From 2-01-FULL-41-21 sp038065335 (lineage in GTDB: Bacteria; Patescibacteriota; Minisyncoccia; 2-02-FULL-40-12; GWA2-44-9), in NCBI GenBank assembly GCA_038065335.1, contig JBBTRD010000001.1:1-18600 (forward strand): a DNA stretch of 18,600 nucleotides. The letters are read 5' to 3'. Made by a program: the position numbers and the translations under genes. Under the pieces are notes generated by a model. The model worked only from the letters and a program-made list of their open reading frames with translations. It ran no database searches and was not told the DNA's origin. The first letter of the stretch is position 1. Each line of letters opens with the position of its first letter. Below, one piece after another: positions 12,774 to 18,600 of the stretch.

Positions 12774-14018
12774 CTATGGTAAGAAGTTCTTGAACCAGTC
12801 AGCCACTTTTCCAAAAAGTCCATCTCCTATATTAGACAAGCCGCTACCGCGTGATTTTGTGTTTCCAATCTCGCTTTCAAAACCCCACAAGACAAGGCCG
12901 GTCGCGACCGCGAAGGATGGATCAGTGGCCGCGTCAACAACACCATCGAGATGCAATGGCCGAGCCAGTTTTACCGGCGCGCGAAGCGTGTCTTTGATTA
13001 CCGCCAATAATCCCGGAAGATGGGCTCCGCCACCCGAAACAACAATCCCCGCCGGCAACATGCCGATCCGAGAAGCTTTCTTTAATTCCGCCGTCACGAG
13101 CTCGAGAAACTCACTGACCCGCGCGTCAACTACTCGAACTAATTGTTTCTTGGGTAAAATAAAATTTTCTTCACCCATGAGTTTCGATAAATCAAGATTT
13201 TCTCGCTTGCGCAAATCTTCGATTGCTCCGGTATTAGCATGCGCCAGCTTAATCTGTTCAGCCACATCCATTGATGTTCGCAGAGCCATCGCCAGGTCAT
13301 TTGTAATATGACGCGAACCAATGGGCAAAACAGCGCTGTGAATTAAATCAGCTTCTTCAAAGACGGTTAAGGTTGATATCCCGCCACCAAAATCAAGATG
13401 AGCCACGCCGTACTCGCGCTGATTCTTGTCCAGAACCGAAAGCGAAGCCGCCAGAGGCGCGAATACCAATCCTGCCACTTCCAAACCATTTTCATTGACA
13501 CACTTCACAAGATTGCGTAAATAAGGCGAGAGGCCATCAATAATTAAAACTTCAGCTTCTAAACGAACCCCCTTCATCCCCAGGGGGTTTTTGACATTCT
13601 CGGTGCCATCGATAATAAAATTGCGGGGAACAATGTGGACAATCTCGCGATTGGCCGGCAGACTGACAACCGAGGCCGCTTGCAGAACCCGATCGATATC
13701 GCTCTGGGAAATTTCGTTATCGGCCCGGGAAACAGCAATAACTCCTCGTGATATTTGATTCTTGATATGGAGGCCGTTCACCGCCACGTAAGCCCGTTTG
13801 AGTTTAACTCCGGCTGTCGCTTCGGCTCGTTGAACCGCGGTCGCGACGTCGTTGATAGTTTCTTCCATATCCACGACCATTCCCCGGCGTAAACCGTGCG
13901 ATGGGGCCGTCCCGACGCCCAATATCTCGGGCCGAAGACGGTCTCGCTCGACTTTAGCGATAACAACTTTGACTTCGGAGTTTCCGACATCAATGCCGGA
14001 TAATAGATGTGGTTTCAT
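12774..14018 (-). CDS. ftsA: Cell division protein FtsA
   Basis: Actin-like ATPase that anchors FtsZ filaments to the membrane. 414 aa. Phosphate-1 motif GIDVGNSEVKVVI (8-20); 1C subdomain, with the family YVAVNGLHI block at 77-85; phosphate-2 DFGGGIS (209-215); adenosine motif VVSGGGAHLPG (326-336). It ends in a flexible linker and the amphipathic helix GLFGKVADWFKNFLP, the membrane-targeting sequence. Start ATG 14018, no SD; an AT-rich palindrome (14025-14111) lies directly upstream. It precedes ftsZ as in most bacteria. Confidence 0.97.
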   Translation of the reverse strand: MKPHLLSGIDVGNSEVKVVIAKVERDRLRPEILGVGTAPSHGLRRGMVVDMEETINDVATAVQRAEATAGVKLKRAYVAVNGLHIKNQISRGVIAVSRADNEISQSDIDRVLQAASVVSLPANREIVHIVPRNFIIDGTENVKNPLGMKGVRLEAEVLIIDGLSPYLRNLVKCVNENGLEVAGLVFAPLAASLSVLDKNQREYGVAHLDFGGGISTLTVFEEADLIHSAVLPIGSRHITNDLAMALRTSMDVAEQIKLAHANTGAIEDLRKRENLDLSKLMGEENFILPKKQLVRVVDARVSEFLELVTAELKKASRIGMLPAGIVVSGGGAHLPGLLAVIKDTLRAPVKLARPLHLDGVVDAATDPSFAVATGLVLWGFESEIGNTKSRGSGLSNIGDGLFGKVADWFKNFLP

Positions 14019-14024
14019 AAAGTA

Positions 14025-14111
14025 AATTTCTAATTAACCTAATTTCTAATTTCTAAAAGTTTCAATTTGCTTGGGATTTATTTAAAAATTAGAAATTAGG
14101 ATTTAGAAATT
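14025..14111. repeat. AT-rich palindromic spacer overlapping the 3' end of ybeY
   Basis: Arms of about 30 bp: AATTTCTAATTAACC TAATTTCTAATTT on the left against the complement of AAATTAGAAATTAGGATTTAGAAATT on the right, both built of AATTTCTAA units. The right arm contains the ybeY stop (TAA, 14096-14098) and its last four or five codons. The design matches the spacer at 2775-2840. Confidence 0.75.
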
Positions 14112-14545
14112 GTCGCCAGTATTTCTTCCTGTAGTTCAACCATTTTATGTTCGTCTTCTGGCGATTTCTCGTGATCGTATCCCAAAAGATGAAGCAATCC
14201 ATGAACGGCCAACCGAGCCAATTCTTGGTCAAGGGGAATATTAATTTCATCGGCTTGCTGTTGAGCAATTTTGAGACAAATGAAAATATCCCCTAACGGC
14301 AGTATATCATATTTTTCAAACCCGTGTTCATCCAGTGGAAACGAAAGCACGTCGGTTGATTTGTCTTTTTGTCTGTGTTGTTTATTTAACTCCCGACTTC
14401 GTTCTGGCGTTACCAAATAAAGTCCAATTTCGACCGTTCTGTTATCCAAATTTAGATGCACGCAAGCAGAATTAATAACCCTCCGAAAAAAATCTTCGGA
14501 CCACGATGTATCACCAGTTCGGTTTTCATAAACAAGATCTAACAT
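14096..14545 (-). CDS. ybeY: Endoribonuclease YbeY (rRNA maturation)
   Basis: Zinc-dependent single-strand endoribonuclease acting in 16S rRNA 3' maturation and ribosome quality control. 149 aa. Metal motif HGLLHLLGYDH with H115, H119 and H125; conserved STDVLSFPL (63-71) and Arg58 before it. The C-terminus (ATISKS) is encoded inside the right arm of a palindromic repeat, which may have set where the gene ends. ATG 14545 has no SD. TATAAG directly abuts the ATG and cannot serve as its -10 at normal spacing, so the true promoter is not identified. Confidence 0.95.
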   Translation of the reverse strand: MLDLVYENRTGDTSWSEDFFRRVINSACVHLNLDNRTVEIGLYLVTPERSRELNKQHRQKDKSTDVLSFPLDEHGFEKYDILPLGDIFICLKIAQQQADEINIPLDQELARLAVHGLLHLLGYDHEKSPEDEHKMVELQEEILATISKS

Positions 14546-14604
14546 CTTATAATTTCACTACCTAGCACGCTAAAATAGTAAGCTAAAACCCTAAAAAAAG
14601 AAAT

Positions 14605-14624
14605 GGCCCCGCCGTGGCGGGGCC
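14605..14624 (-). terminator. Terminator of the 156-aa gene
   Basis: GGCCCCGCC / GGCGGGGCC, a 9-bp all-GC stem with a 2-nt spacer, followed on the minus strand by ATTTCTTTTTTT. A classical intrinsic terminator. Confidence 0.85.
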
Positions 14625-14643
14625 GAAGAGCCAAATCCATCGT

Positions 14644-15114
14644 TCAGGCAACTCGGAACAGCCATTCGCGACGTTCACTGAAACAGACGACCTCCCCTCC
14701 CGCATCCGTGTTCATCGTTTGGCCGTCCCGAATTTCCAGCAAAAGAAAGAAGTCGCGACTCATCTCAATCGGTGTGGAACCGATTAGTAGTTCCCGAACC
14801 GGAAGACGAAGTCCTTTGTTGGCAATCAAGACCTCCCAACCGGCTTGAGGATGACACTCCTGTAAGCCGTCTCGGCGCGCCAAATCATAGATCGCGAGCC
14901 GTTGAGCCGATGCCTTTAGTCCGAGATCCATCGCCGAGATCATGATATATTGTTCCGTGATCTCTCGTTCAACAATTGGCATCCGTCGCCCGACCGCCAT
15001 GGCAGAGGGCCTAATCACACAACCTGCTTCCAAAACCGCCGATTCCAGTTCTGTCCGCCTACGTGGCCACAACGTGAGCTCGAAGCTTTTGGTTTTCAGG
15101 ACTTGTCTAAGCAT
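14644..15114 (-). CDS. Unrecognised 156-aa protein in its own transcription unit
   Basis: No family recognised. The start is set at ATG 15114 by an AAGGGAG SD six bases upstream; an upstream in-frame start at 15141 would bury that SD. It begins MLRQVLKTKSFELTLWPRRR. A central region reads ELESAVLEAGCVIRPSAMAV, then GRRMPIVEREITEQYIMI. The C-terminal half has alternating hydrophobic strands (WEVLIANKGLRLPVRELLIG, DFFLLLEIRDG). No signal peptide or membrane segment, so probably a cytoplasmic alpha/beta protein. It stops with UGA. It has its own extended -10 promoter (15160-15188) and a strong terminator, so it is regulated independently of ybeY and yqeY. Confidence 0.82.
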   Translation of the reverse strand: MLRQVLKTKSFELTLWPRRRTELESAVLEAGCVIRPSAMAVGRRMPIVEREITEQYIMISAMDLGLKASAQRLAIYDLARRDGLQECHPQAGWEVLIANKGLRLPVRELLIGSTPIEMSRDFFLLLEIRDGQTMNTDAGGEVVCFSERREWLFRVA

Positions 15115-15159
15115 TACAGACTCCCTTCTGAAAGTTACCACCGATTAGCGATTGTGCTG

Positions 15160-15188
15160 ATTGTACCACAAAAGCATTGACTAGGCAA
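15160..15188 (-). promoter_or_regulatory. Promoter of the 156-aa gene
   Basis: TTGCCT (-35, 15183-15188), 17-bp spacer, TACAAT (-10, 15160-15165) preceded by TGG, an extended -10. Leader about 39 nt with the SD near its end. Confidence 0.65.
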
Positions 15189-15199
15189 ACTTTAAAACG

Positions 15200-15691
15200 C
15201 TATTTGGCCAGTTCTTCTTTGACCATCGCGCTGACCCGTTGACCATCGGCCGCACCTTTGAGTTCGGGCTTGAGAGCGCTCATTACTTTGCCTATATCTT
15301 TGACGTCAGTCGCGCCAGTGGCAGTAATAGTTTTTTGGACAAGAGCCCGAAGTTCGTCATCTGACATTTGCGCCGGTAAATAAGTCATGAGCACTTCCGC
15401 TTCCGCTCGTTCCGACTTGGCTAGTTCGGGCCGACCGCCTTTTTCAAATTCCGCCACCGAATCTCGACGACGTTTTACTTCCGAAGCCACGACATCAAGA
15501 GTTTCCTGTTCGGATAGCTGACTCTCCGCTTCGAGCTGAACGGGATCAGTAATCGTTTTGATTAACCTGCCCCGTTTTTCTAATTCTTTGTTTTTAATCG
15601 AGGCCATGACCATACCCAAAAGAGACCGCCTATTCGCATCTCCGCTTTTAAGGGCCGCTATCATATCTTGCTTTAGTTTATCTTTCAGCAT
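15200..15691 (-). CDS. YqeY / GatB-domain protein
   Basis: YqeY-family helical protein related to the tail domain of GatB. The family is thought to relate to tRNA-dependent amidation, but its own activity is unproven. 163 aa, slightly longer than the usual 150. Begins MLKDKLKQDMIAALKSGD; the central motif SVAEFEKGGRPELAKSERAE and the end VMSALKPELKGAADGQRVS are typical of the family ('K...E..Yl.G.R.dLa..E..E' and 'vm..lk....g.adg..v'). It lies downstream of rpsU, a pairing common in bacteria. No SD before ATG 15691; a palindromic repeat separates it from rpsU. Confidence 0.92.
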   Translation of the reverse strand: MLKDKLKQDMIAALKSGDANRRSLLGMVMASIKNKELEKRGRLIKTITDPVQLEAESQLSEQETLDVVASEVKRRRDSVAEFEKGGRPELAKSERAEAEVLMTYLPAQMSDDELRALVQKTITATGATDVKDIGKVMSALKPELKGAADGQRVSAMVKEELAK

Positions 15692-15702
15692 TGTGTAATT
15701 TT

Positions 15703-15778
15703 CAATTTTCAGTTATCAGTTTTCAATAAAAGATTCGGGCTCTATCATTGAAAATTGTAAATTGGTAATTGATAACTG
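15703..15778. repeat. Palindromic intergenic repeat, copy B (rpsU-yqeY gap)
   Basis: 15703-15758 is identical to copy A (12567-12622). It then continues AAATTGGTAATTGATAACTG, the mirror of the opening CAGTTATCAG... arm, closing an imperfect hairpin around a TCGGGCTCT core. It ends 2 bp before the rpsU stop codon. Confidence 0.85.
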
Positions 15779-15780
15779 TT

Positions 15781-16047
15781 TTAGAGGTCTATTTCTTGTT
15801 TGAGTTTTCTTTTCGCTTCTTCAAAAACATCTTTGTCATAAGTGCCAAGTTTTTCTAATTTGCGACGCAATCCGGCTAAATGGATGCCCATGATAGCGGC
15901 GTTTTTTTCGCGACGTTCGGTTTGTTTTTTGATTCGGAATTTGGCTTTCTTCGCTTTCAACAAAACACCGCTCTGCTGCACAAAGCGATTAAATCGGCGC
16001 ATTAAACTGCCAACAGATTCATTTGGTTTTCTTTTTACTTCTACCAT
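15781..16047 (-). CDS. rpsU: 30S ribosomal protein S21
   Basis: Small basic protein of the 30S platform, involved in initiation. 88 aa: the S21 core (VEVKRKPNESVGSLMRRFNR then SGVLLKAKKAKFRIKKQTER) plus a C-terminal extension of about 25 residues (LAGLRRKLEKLG...) beyond the enteric length of about 70. A good SD (GGAGGAA) lies about 5 nt before ATG 16047, unlike most neighbours. Lies between the HIT gene and yqeY. Confidence 0.95.
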   Translation of the reverse strand: MVEVKRKPNESVGSLMRRFNRFVQQSGVLLKAKKAKFRIKKQTERREKNAAIMGIHLAGLRRKLEKLGTYDKDVFEEAKRKLKQEIDL

Positions 16048-16065
16048 ATAGTTCCTCCCTTCGGT

Positions 16066-16168
16066 CAGTAATTATCAATTACCAGTTTCCAGTTTACAAT
16101 AAATTAGACAATTAATCAAACCCGAGTGATTTAGAGTTTGAAAATTGAAAAATTGATAACTGAAAACT
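16066..16168. repeat. Palindromic intergenic repeat, copy C (HIT-rpsU gap)
   Basis: Arms TTATCAATTACCAGTTTCCAG and CAATTTTTCAATTTTC-type complement (GAAAATTGAAAAATTGATAACTG), around a core with CCCGAGTGATTTAGAG. Read on the minus strand it begins CAGTTATCAAT and its core contains CTCGGGT, resembling copies A and B in inverted orientation but not identical. The right arm overlaps the HIT stop codon (16167-16169). Confidence 0.65.
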
Positions 16169-16514
16169 ATTTAGCCAGTTTGGGGCCAAGATTTTTGCCA
16201 CCGAGCAGATGAATGTGTAAATGAGGCACAAGCTTGCCACCATGCTCACCCTCATTAATGATGAGCCGATAACCCTTTTCATGAACTCCGGCTTGTTTGG
16301 CGACCTGCTCGGCAACAAGAAGAGCTTTGCCCAATAATGACGCATCTTCTTCGGTAAAATCATGAAGAGCTTCAAAATGCTTTTTCGGAACAATCAGGAG
16401 ATGCACTGGCGCCTGCGGAGCAATGTCTTTAATCACTATAAAATCGTCGTCCTGCCAGACCACCTCCGTCGATATCTCCCCTTTAATAATTTTACAAAAA
16501 ATGTCAGGGACCAT
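16167..16514 (-). CDS. HIT-family nucleotide hydrolase (HinT-like)
   Basis: Histidine-triad protein hydrolysing purine nucleoside phosphoramidates or similar adenylated compounds. 115 aa. N-terminal DIFCKIIKGEI; central APQAPVHLLIVPKKHF; C-terminal catalytic triad HLHIHLL within NEGEHGGKLVPHLHIHLLGG. I chose ATG 16514 (MVPDIFCKI) because family members start a few residues before the IFCKI motif; a GTG at 16526 is also in frame. No SD. It lies downstream of hisS, separated by a palindromic spacer. Confidence 0.94.
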   Translation of the reverse strand: MVPDIFCKIIKGEISTEVVWQDDDFIVIKDIAPQAPVHLLIVPKKHFEALHDFTEEDASLLGKALLVAEQVAKQAGVHEKGYRLIINEGEHGGKLVPHLHIHLLGGKNLGPKLAK

Positions 16515-16521
16515 AAGACGC

Positions 16522-16605
16522 GACACAAATTACGAATTCATGCGAATGATGCGAATAACCGCAGGGTTTATTCGTGTTATTCGTGCTCATTTGTGTATTG
16601 GTGTC
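16522..16605. repeat. Palindromic spacer of GCGAATAA-like units (hisS-HIT gap)
   Basis: Left arm ACACAAATTACGAATTCATG then CGAATGATGCGAATAAC; right arm TTATTCGTGTTATTCGTG then CTCATTTGTG. They are imperfect reverse complements, with CACAAAT/ATTTGTG outermost and CGAATAA/TTATTCG innermost around CCGCAGGGT. It fills the gap completely. Confidence 0.65.
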
Positions 16606-16607
16606 GG

Positions 16608-17897
16608 TTACTGCTTGAGCCGCTTTTTGACTTCGTCAACGATACGCTCCAAAAGAATAGTTTCCTGAACGCCGGTATCCATTTCACGAAGAATGATAGT
16701 GCCATCGAGCGCTTCCTTTTGGCCAAAAATCAACGCGAAGCGGACACCGAGCCGATGAGCAATCCGGAGTTGGGATTTAATACTATCTCGACCAAGCGAA
16801 GACTTGGCTTCAATTCCCGCTTTGCGGAAACTTTCAAATAACGGCAAAGCTTTACGCTTGGGTGCTTCGCCGAGCTGAACCAAAAAGACTTTTGGTTTGG
16901 GCCCCATTTCGGGCACGTGAACATTTTGTTCTTTCATGGCCAAAATTATTCGTTCAATACCCATGGCCCAACCCGATCCGGGTGTTTTCGCCCCTCCCAG
17001 CTGTTCAATAAGACGATCATAACGCCCACCAGCCAGTAACGTAGATTGGGAACCCGCGTTTTCGGTTGGGATCAATTCAAAGACAGTCCGAGTGTAATAA
17101 TCCAATCCCCTAACCATATACGGATCAAGAATATACGGCACCTCCGCTTCATCTAAAAATTCCAAAACGCGCTTAAAATGCAATCGGCAGGCCTCGTCCA
17201 AAAAATCCATCATCTGGGGCGCTTCTTTAACGCTTTCTTTGCAGTCTTCTTCTTTGCAATCCAGAATCCGCAGCACGTTTTCTTTTAAACGATTCTTGCA
17301 GTTATTGCAAAGTTTTTTGGTTCGATTGCGGAAATAGTCTTTGAGAGCTTTAATATAGGCCGGCCGGCAATTCTGATCGCCAATACTATTGATGTGGACG
17401 TCATAGCCCTTGAGACCAAACGATTCAAGAAGCTTGTAGGCCATGAAGATTAACTCGGCATCAACCGCTTCCGAGCCATCGCCAATGGTTTCAACGTCTA
17501 ATTGATAAAATTGACGATACCGACCGGCTTGAGGCTCATCGTGACGAAACATGGGATCAATACAATAGAGCTTCACGGGATGGGGACGAACGTTCATGCC
17601 ATTTTCCAGATAAGCCCGCACTAATCCCGCGGTGGCTTCCGGTCTAAGGGCCAATATATCCCCGCCCTTGGTTTTGAGCGTGTAAATTTCTTTGGCCATA
17701 ATATCCGACGTCTCGCCGACGGCCCGATTGAATAAATCTGCTGATTCTAAAACCGGCGTGCTAATTCGTTCAAAACCATAATATTCAAGCAGGCCCTCTA
17801 TTTTCTTTTGGATATAACGCCAATACTTTTGTTCTTCAGGCAAAATATCGTGCATTCCCCGGACTGATTGGATTTGTTTAGATTTTAGTTTAGGCAT
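16608..17897 (-). CDS. hisS: Histidyl-tRNA synthetase
   Basis: Class II aminoacyl-tRNA synthetase charging tRNA-His. 429 aa, normal length. N-terminal SVRGMHDILP (motif 1 region); motif 2 FRHDEPQAGRYRQF (117-130); histidine-binding RGLDYYTRTVFE (263-274); motif 3 GSGWAMGIERI (307-317); C-terminal anticodon-binding domain from about 335. Cysteines 197, 200, 214 and 219 (LCNNCKNR...ILDCKEEDC) form a possible zinc site in the insertion domain, as in many bacterial HisRS. It begins 21 bp after the lepB stop, so it is likely cotranscribed with lepB. Confidence 0.97.
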   Translation of the reverse strand: MPKLKSKQIQSVRGMHDILPEEQKYWRYIQKKIEGLLEYYGFERISTPVLESADLFNRAVGETSDIMAKEIYTLKTKGGDILALRPEATAGLVRAYLENGMNVRPHPVKLYCIDPMFRHDEPQAGRYRQFYQLDVETIGDGSEAVDAELIFMAYKLLESFGLKGYDVHINSIGDQNCRPAYIKALKDYFRNRTKKLCNNCKNRLKENVLRILDCKEEDCKESVKEAPQMMDFLDEACRLHFKRVLEFLDEAEVPYILDPYMVRGLDYYTRTVFELIPTENAGSQSTLLAGGRYDRLIEQLGGAKTPGSGWAMGIERIILAMKEQNVHVPEMGPKPKVFLVQLGEAPKRKALPLFESFRKAGIEAKSSLGRDSIKSQLRIAHRLGVRFALIFGQKEALDGTIILREMDTGVQETILLERIVDEVKKRLKQ

Positions 17898-17918
17898 GCG
17901 AGTATCTTGTATTTAGTA

Positions 17919-18515
17919 TTAATACTGAATTTGAGGAATTTTTGCAACTTTTGAAAATGGCCAGAGGCGAATAAAGGCTTTGCCCGTAATAAGCGACTCA
18001 TTAAGCGCGCCCCACACTCGAGAATCAGAACTGCGGAGACGATTGTCGCCTAACACGAAATATTCATTATCATCGAGCTTCGTTCGCATCGCGCCCAGTG
18101 TCTGCTGGCCGGCGTCAAGATAGGTTTCATCAAGAACTATGCCTTCGGGATGCTGGGCATTATAGACGGTTACCTTGTTATTTCTAATATCAATGGTCTC
18201 GCTGGGCAAACCGATAATGCGTTTGATAAAAAATTGGGATTGATCGAGCGGATAACGGAAAATAACCACGTCGCCTCGATTGGGAACCCCGAACGCATAT
18301 GACAACTCATCAATAAAAAGATAATCCCCATCTTCAAAATTCGACTCCATCGATGCCCCTTTCACAAAAAACGGTTGAACGATATAATATCGAATCGGCA
18401 AAATAATAATCAGGGAAATGACAACAATCTTAATCGTCTCCCACAAAAATGCGAGCGCCTCGCTACGCAAACTTGGTGTTTGATAATCCTGAAGTGGCTT
18501 GTTTTCTTCTTGCAT
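17919..18515 (-). CDS. lepB: Signal peptidase I
   Basis: Membrane serine protease that cleaves signal peptides from exported proteins. 198 aa. One N-terminal membrane segment (about 27-45), then box B GASMESNF with catalytic Ser55, box D with catalytic Lys98 in FFIKRIIGLP, and box E GDNRLRSSDSR (156-166). A single membrane anchor is the Gram-positive-like and CPR arrangement. ATG 18515 lies 6 nt after a TAAAAT -10 (18522-18527), so the mRNA is probably leaderless. First gene of the lepB-hisS unit. Confidence 0.96.
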   Translation of the reverse strand: MQEENKPLQDYQTPSLRSEALAFLWETIKIVVISLIIILPIRYYIVQPFFVKGASMESNFEDGDYLFIDELSYAFGVPNRGDVVIFRYPLDQSQFFIKRIIGLPSETIDIRNNKVTVYNAQHPEGIVLDETYLDAGQQTLGAMRTKLDDNEYFVLGDNRLRSSDSRVWGALNESLITGKAFIRLWPFSKVAKIPQIQY

Positions 18516-18521
18516 TTGAAT

Positions 18522-18527
18522 ATTTTA
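18522..18527 (-). promoter_or_regulatory. Probable -10 box for lepB-hisS (leaderless)
   Basis: TAAAAT with a 6-nt gap to the lepB ATG. No good -35 at 16-18 bp (TTTCTT only). It follows the upstream gene's terminator, so a promoter is needed here. Confidence 0.45.
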
Positions 18528-18550
18528 ACAGAAATTTTTAGTAAAAGAAA

Positions 18551-18572
18551 GGCGGGCTCTGAAGAGCCCGCC
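18551..18572 (-). terminator. Terminator of an unseen gene beyond the right edge
   Basis: GGCGGGCTC / GAGCCCGCC, 9-bp GC-rich stem, loop of 4; on the minus strand it is followed by TTTCTTTTA. The remaining 28 bp (18573-18600) are too short to show coding sequence. Confidence 0.8.
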
Positions 18573-18600
18573 AAGGGTACAAGACAGAAGAAAGAAGGTT

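Noticed and set aside
14644..14646. UGA recoded as glycine, as in some CPR groups
   Set aside because: UGA ends the 156-aa gene directly before a classical terminator, and no conserved gene here has an internal UGA.
12567..16168. CRISPR-like array from the repeated CAGTTATCA words
   Set aside because: Copies are kilobases apart, separated by genes, and form palindromes rather than evenly spaced repeats; no cas genes.

Overview
This 18.6 kb window is a compact, almost purely housekeeping stretch of a bacterial chromosome. It most resembles a Candidate Phyla Radiation (Patescibacteria, probably Parcubacteria-type) genome. The pointers are an L28 with two Cys-x-x-Cys pairs, an S21 with a long C-terminal extension, a B12-dependent ribonucleotide reductase as the RNR, short ribosomal and maintenance proteins, frequent absence of Shine-Dalgarno (SD) sites, and intergenic gaps filled by palindromic repeats. 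The code looks standard, with UAA, UAG and UGA all used as stops. The lineage is an inference from gene features; no phylogeny was run. Nearly every gene is on the minus strand; only rpmB and a tRNA gene are on the plus strand.

Layout. 1-3257: str operon read leftwards, rpsL-rpsG-fusA, with fusA running off the left edge. 3351-4279: an 84-aa orphan gene and an M50 (site-2-protease-like) membrane protease. 4324-4695: plus-strand rpmB and an unusual tRNA-Pro(GGG), each followed by a hairpin. 4667-4906 (minus): a consensus-like promoter, a long imperfect hairpin and a terminator with no ORF, a candidate ncRNA of about 200 nt. 4929-7637: NUDIX hydrolase, then comEC overlapping a membrane-anchored HNH nuclease gene, a possible DNA-uptake module. 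7638-8037: no gene, but a 226-bp imperfect inverted repeat and a terminator. 8038-11301: nrdJ with a well-formed promoter, a 5' hairpin and a DnaA-box-like site, followed by a small coiled-coil gene broken by an in-frame UAA. 11335-14545: ybeY-ftsA-ftsZ, ending in a 20-bp-stem terminator. 14605-15188: a self-contained 156-aa orphan gene. 15200-16514: HIT protein, rpsU, yqeY-like. 16608-18515: lepB and hisS. A terminator at 18551-18572 belongs to a gene beyond the right edge.

Functionally, the window covers translation (S12, S7, EF-G, L28, S21, tRNA-Pro, HisRS, YbeY), division (FtsA recruiting FtsZ), dNTP supply (NrdJ), envelope proteolysis and export (LepB, M50) and probably DNA uptake (ComEC plus nuclease). 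The most notable non-standard content is the ComEC/HNH pair, the candidate structured RNA at 4667-4873, the large inverted repeat at 7673-7898, and a family of AT-rich palindromic spacers sitting between co-directional genes. Two of those spacers share an exact 56-bp segment 3 kb apart. All promoter, RNA and structure calls were made by eye.
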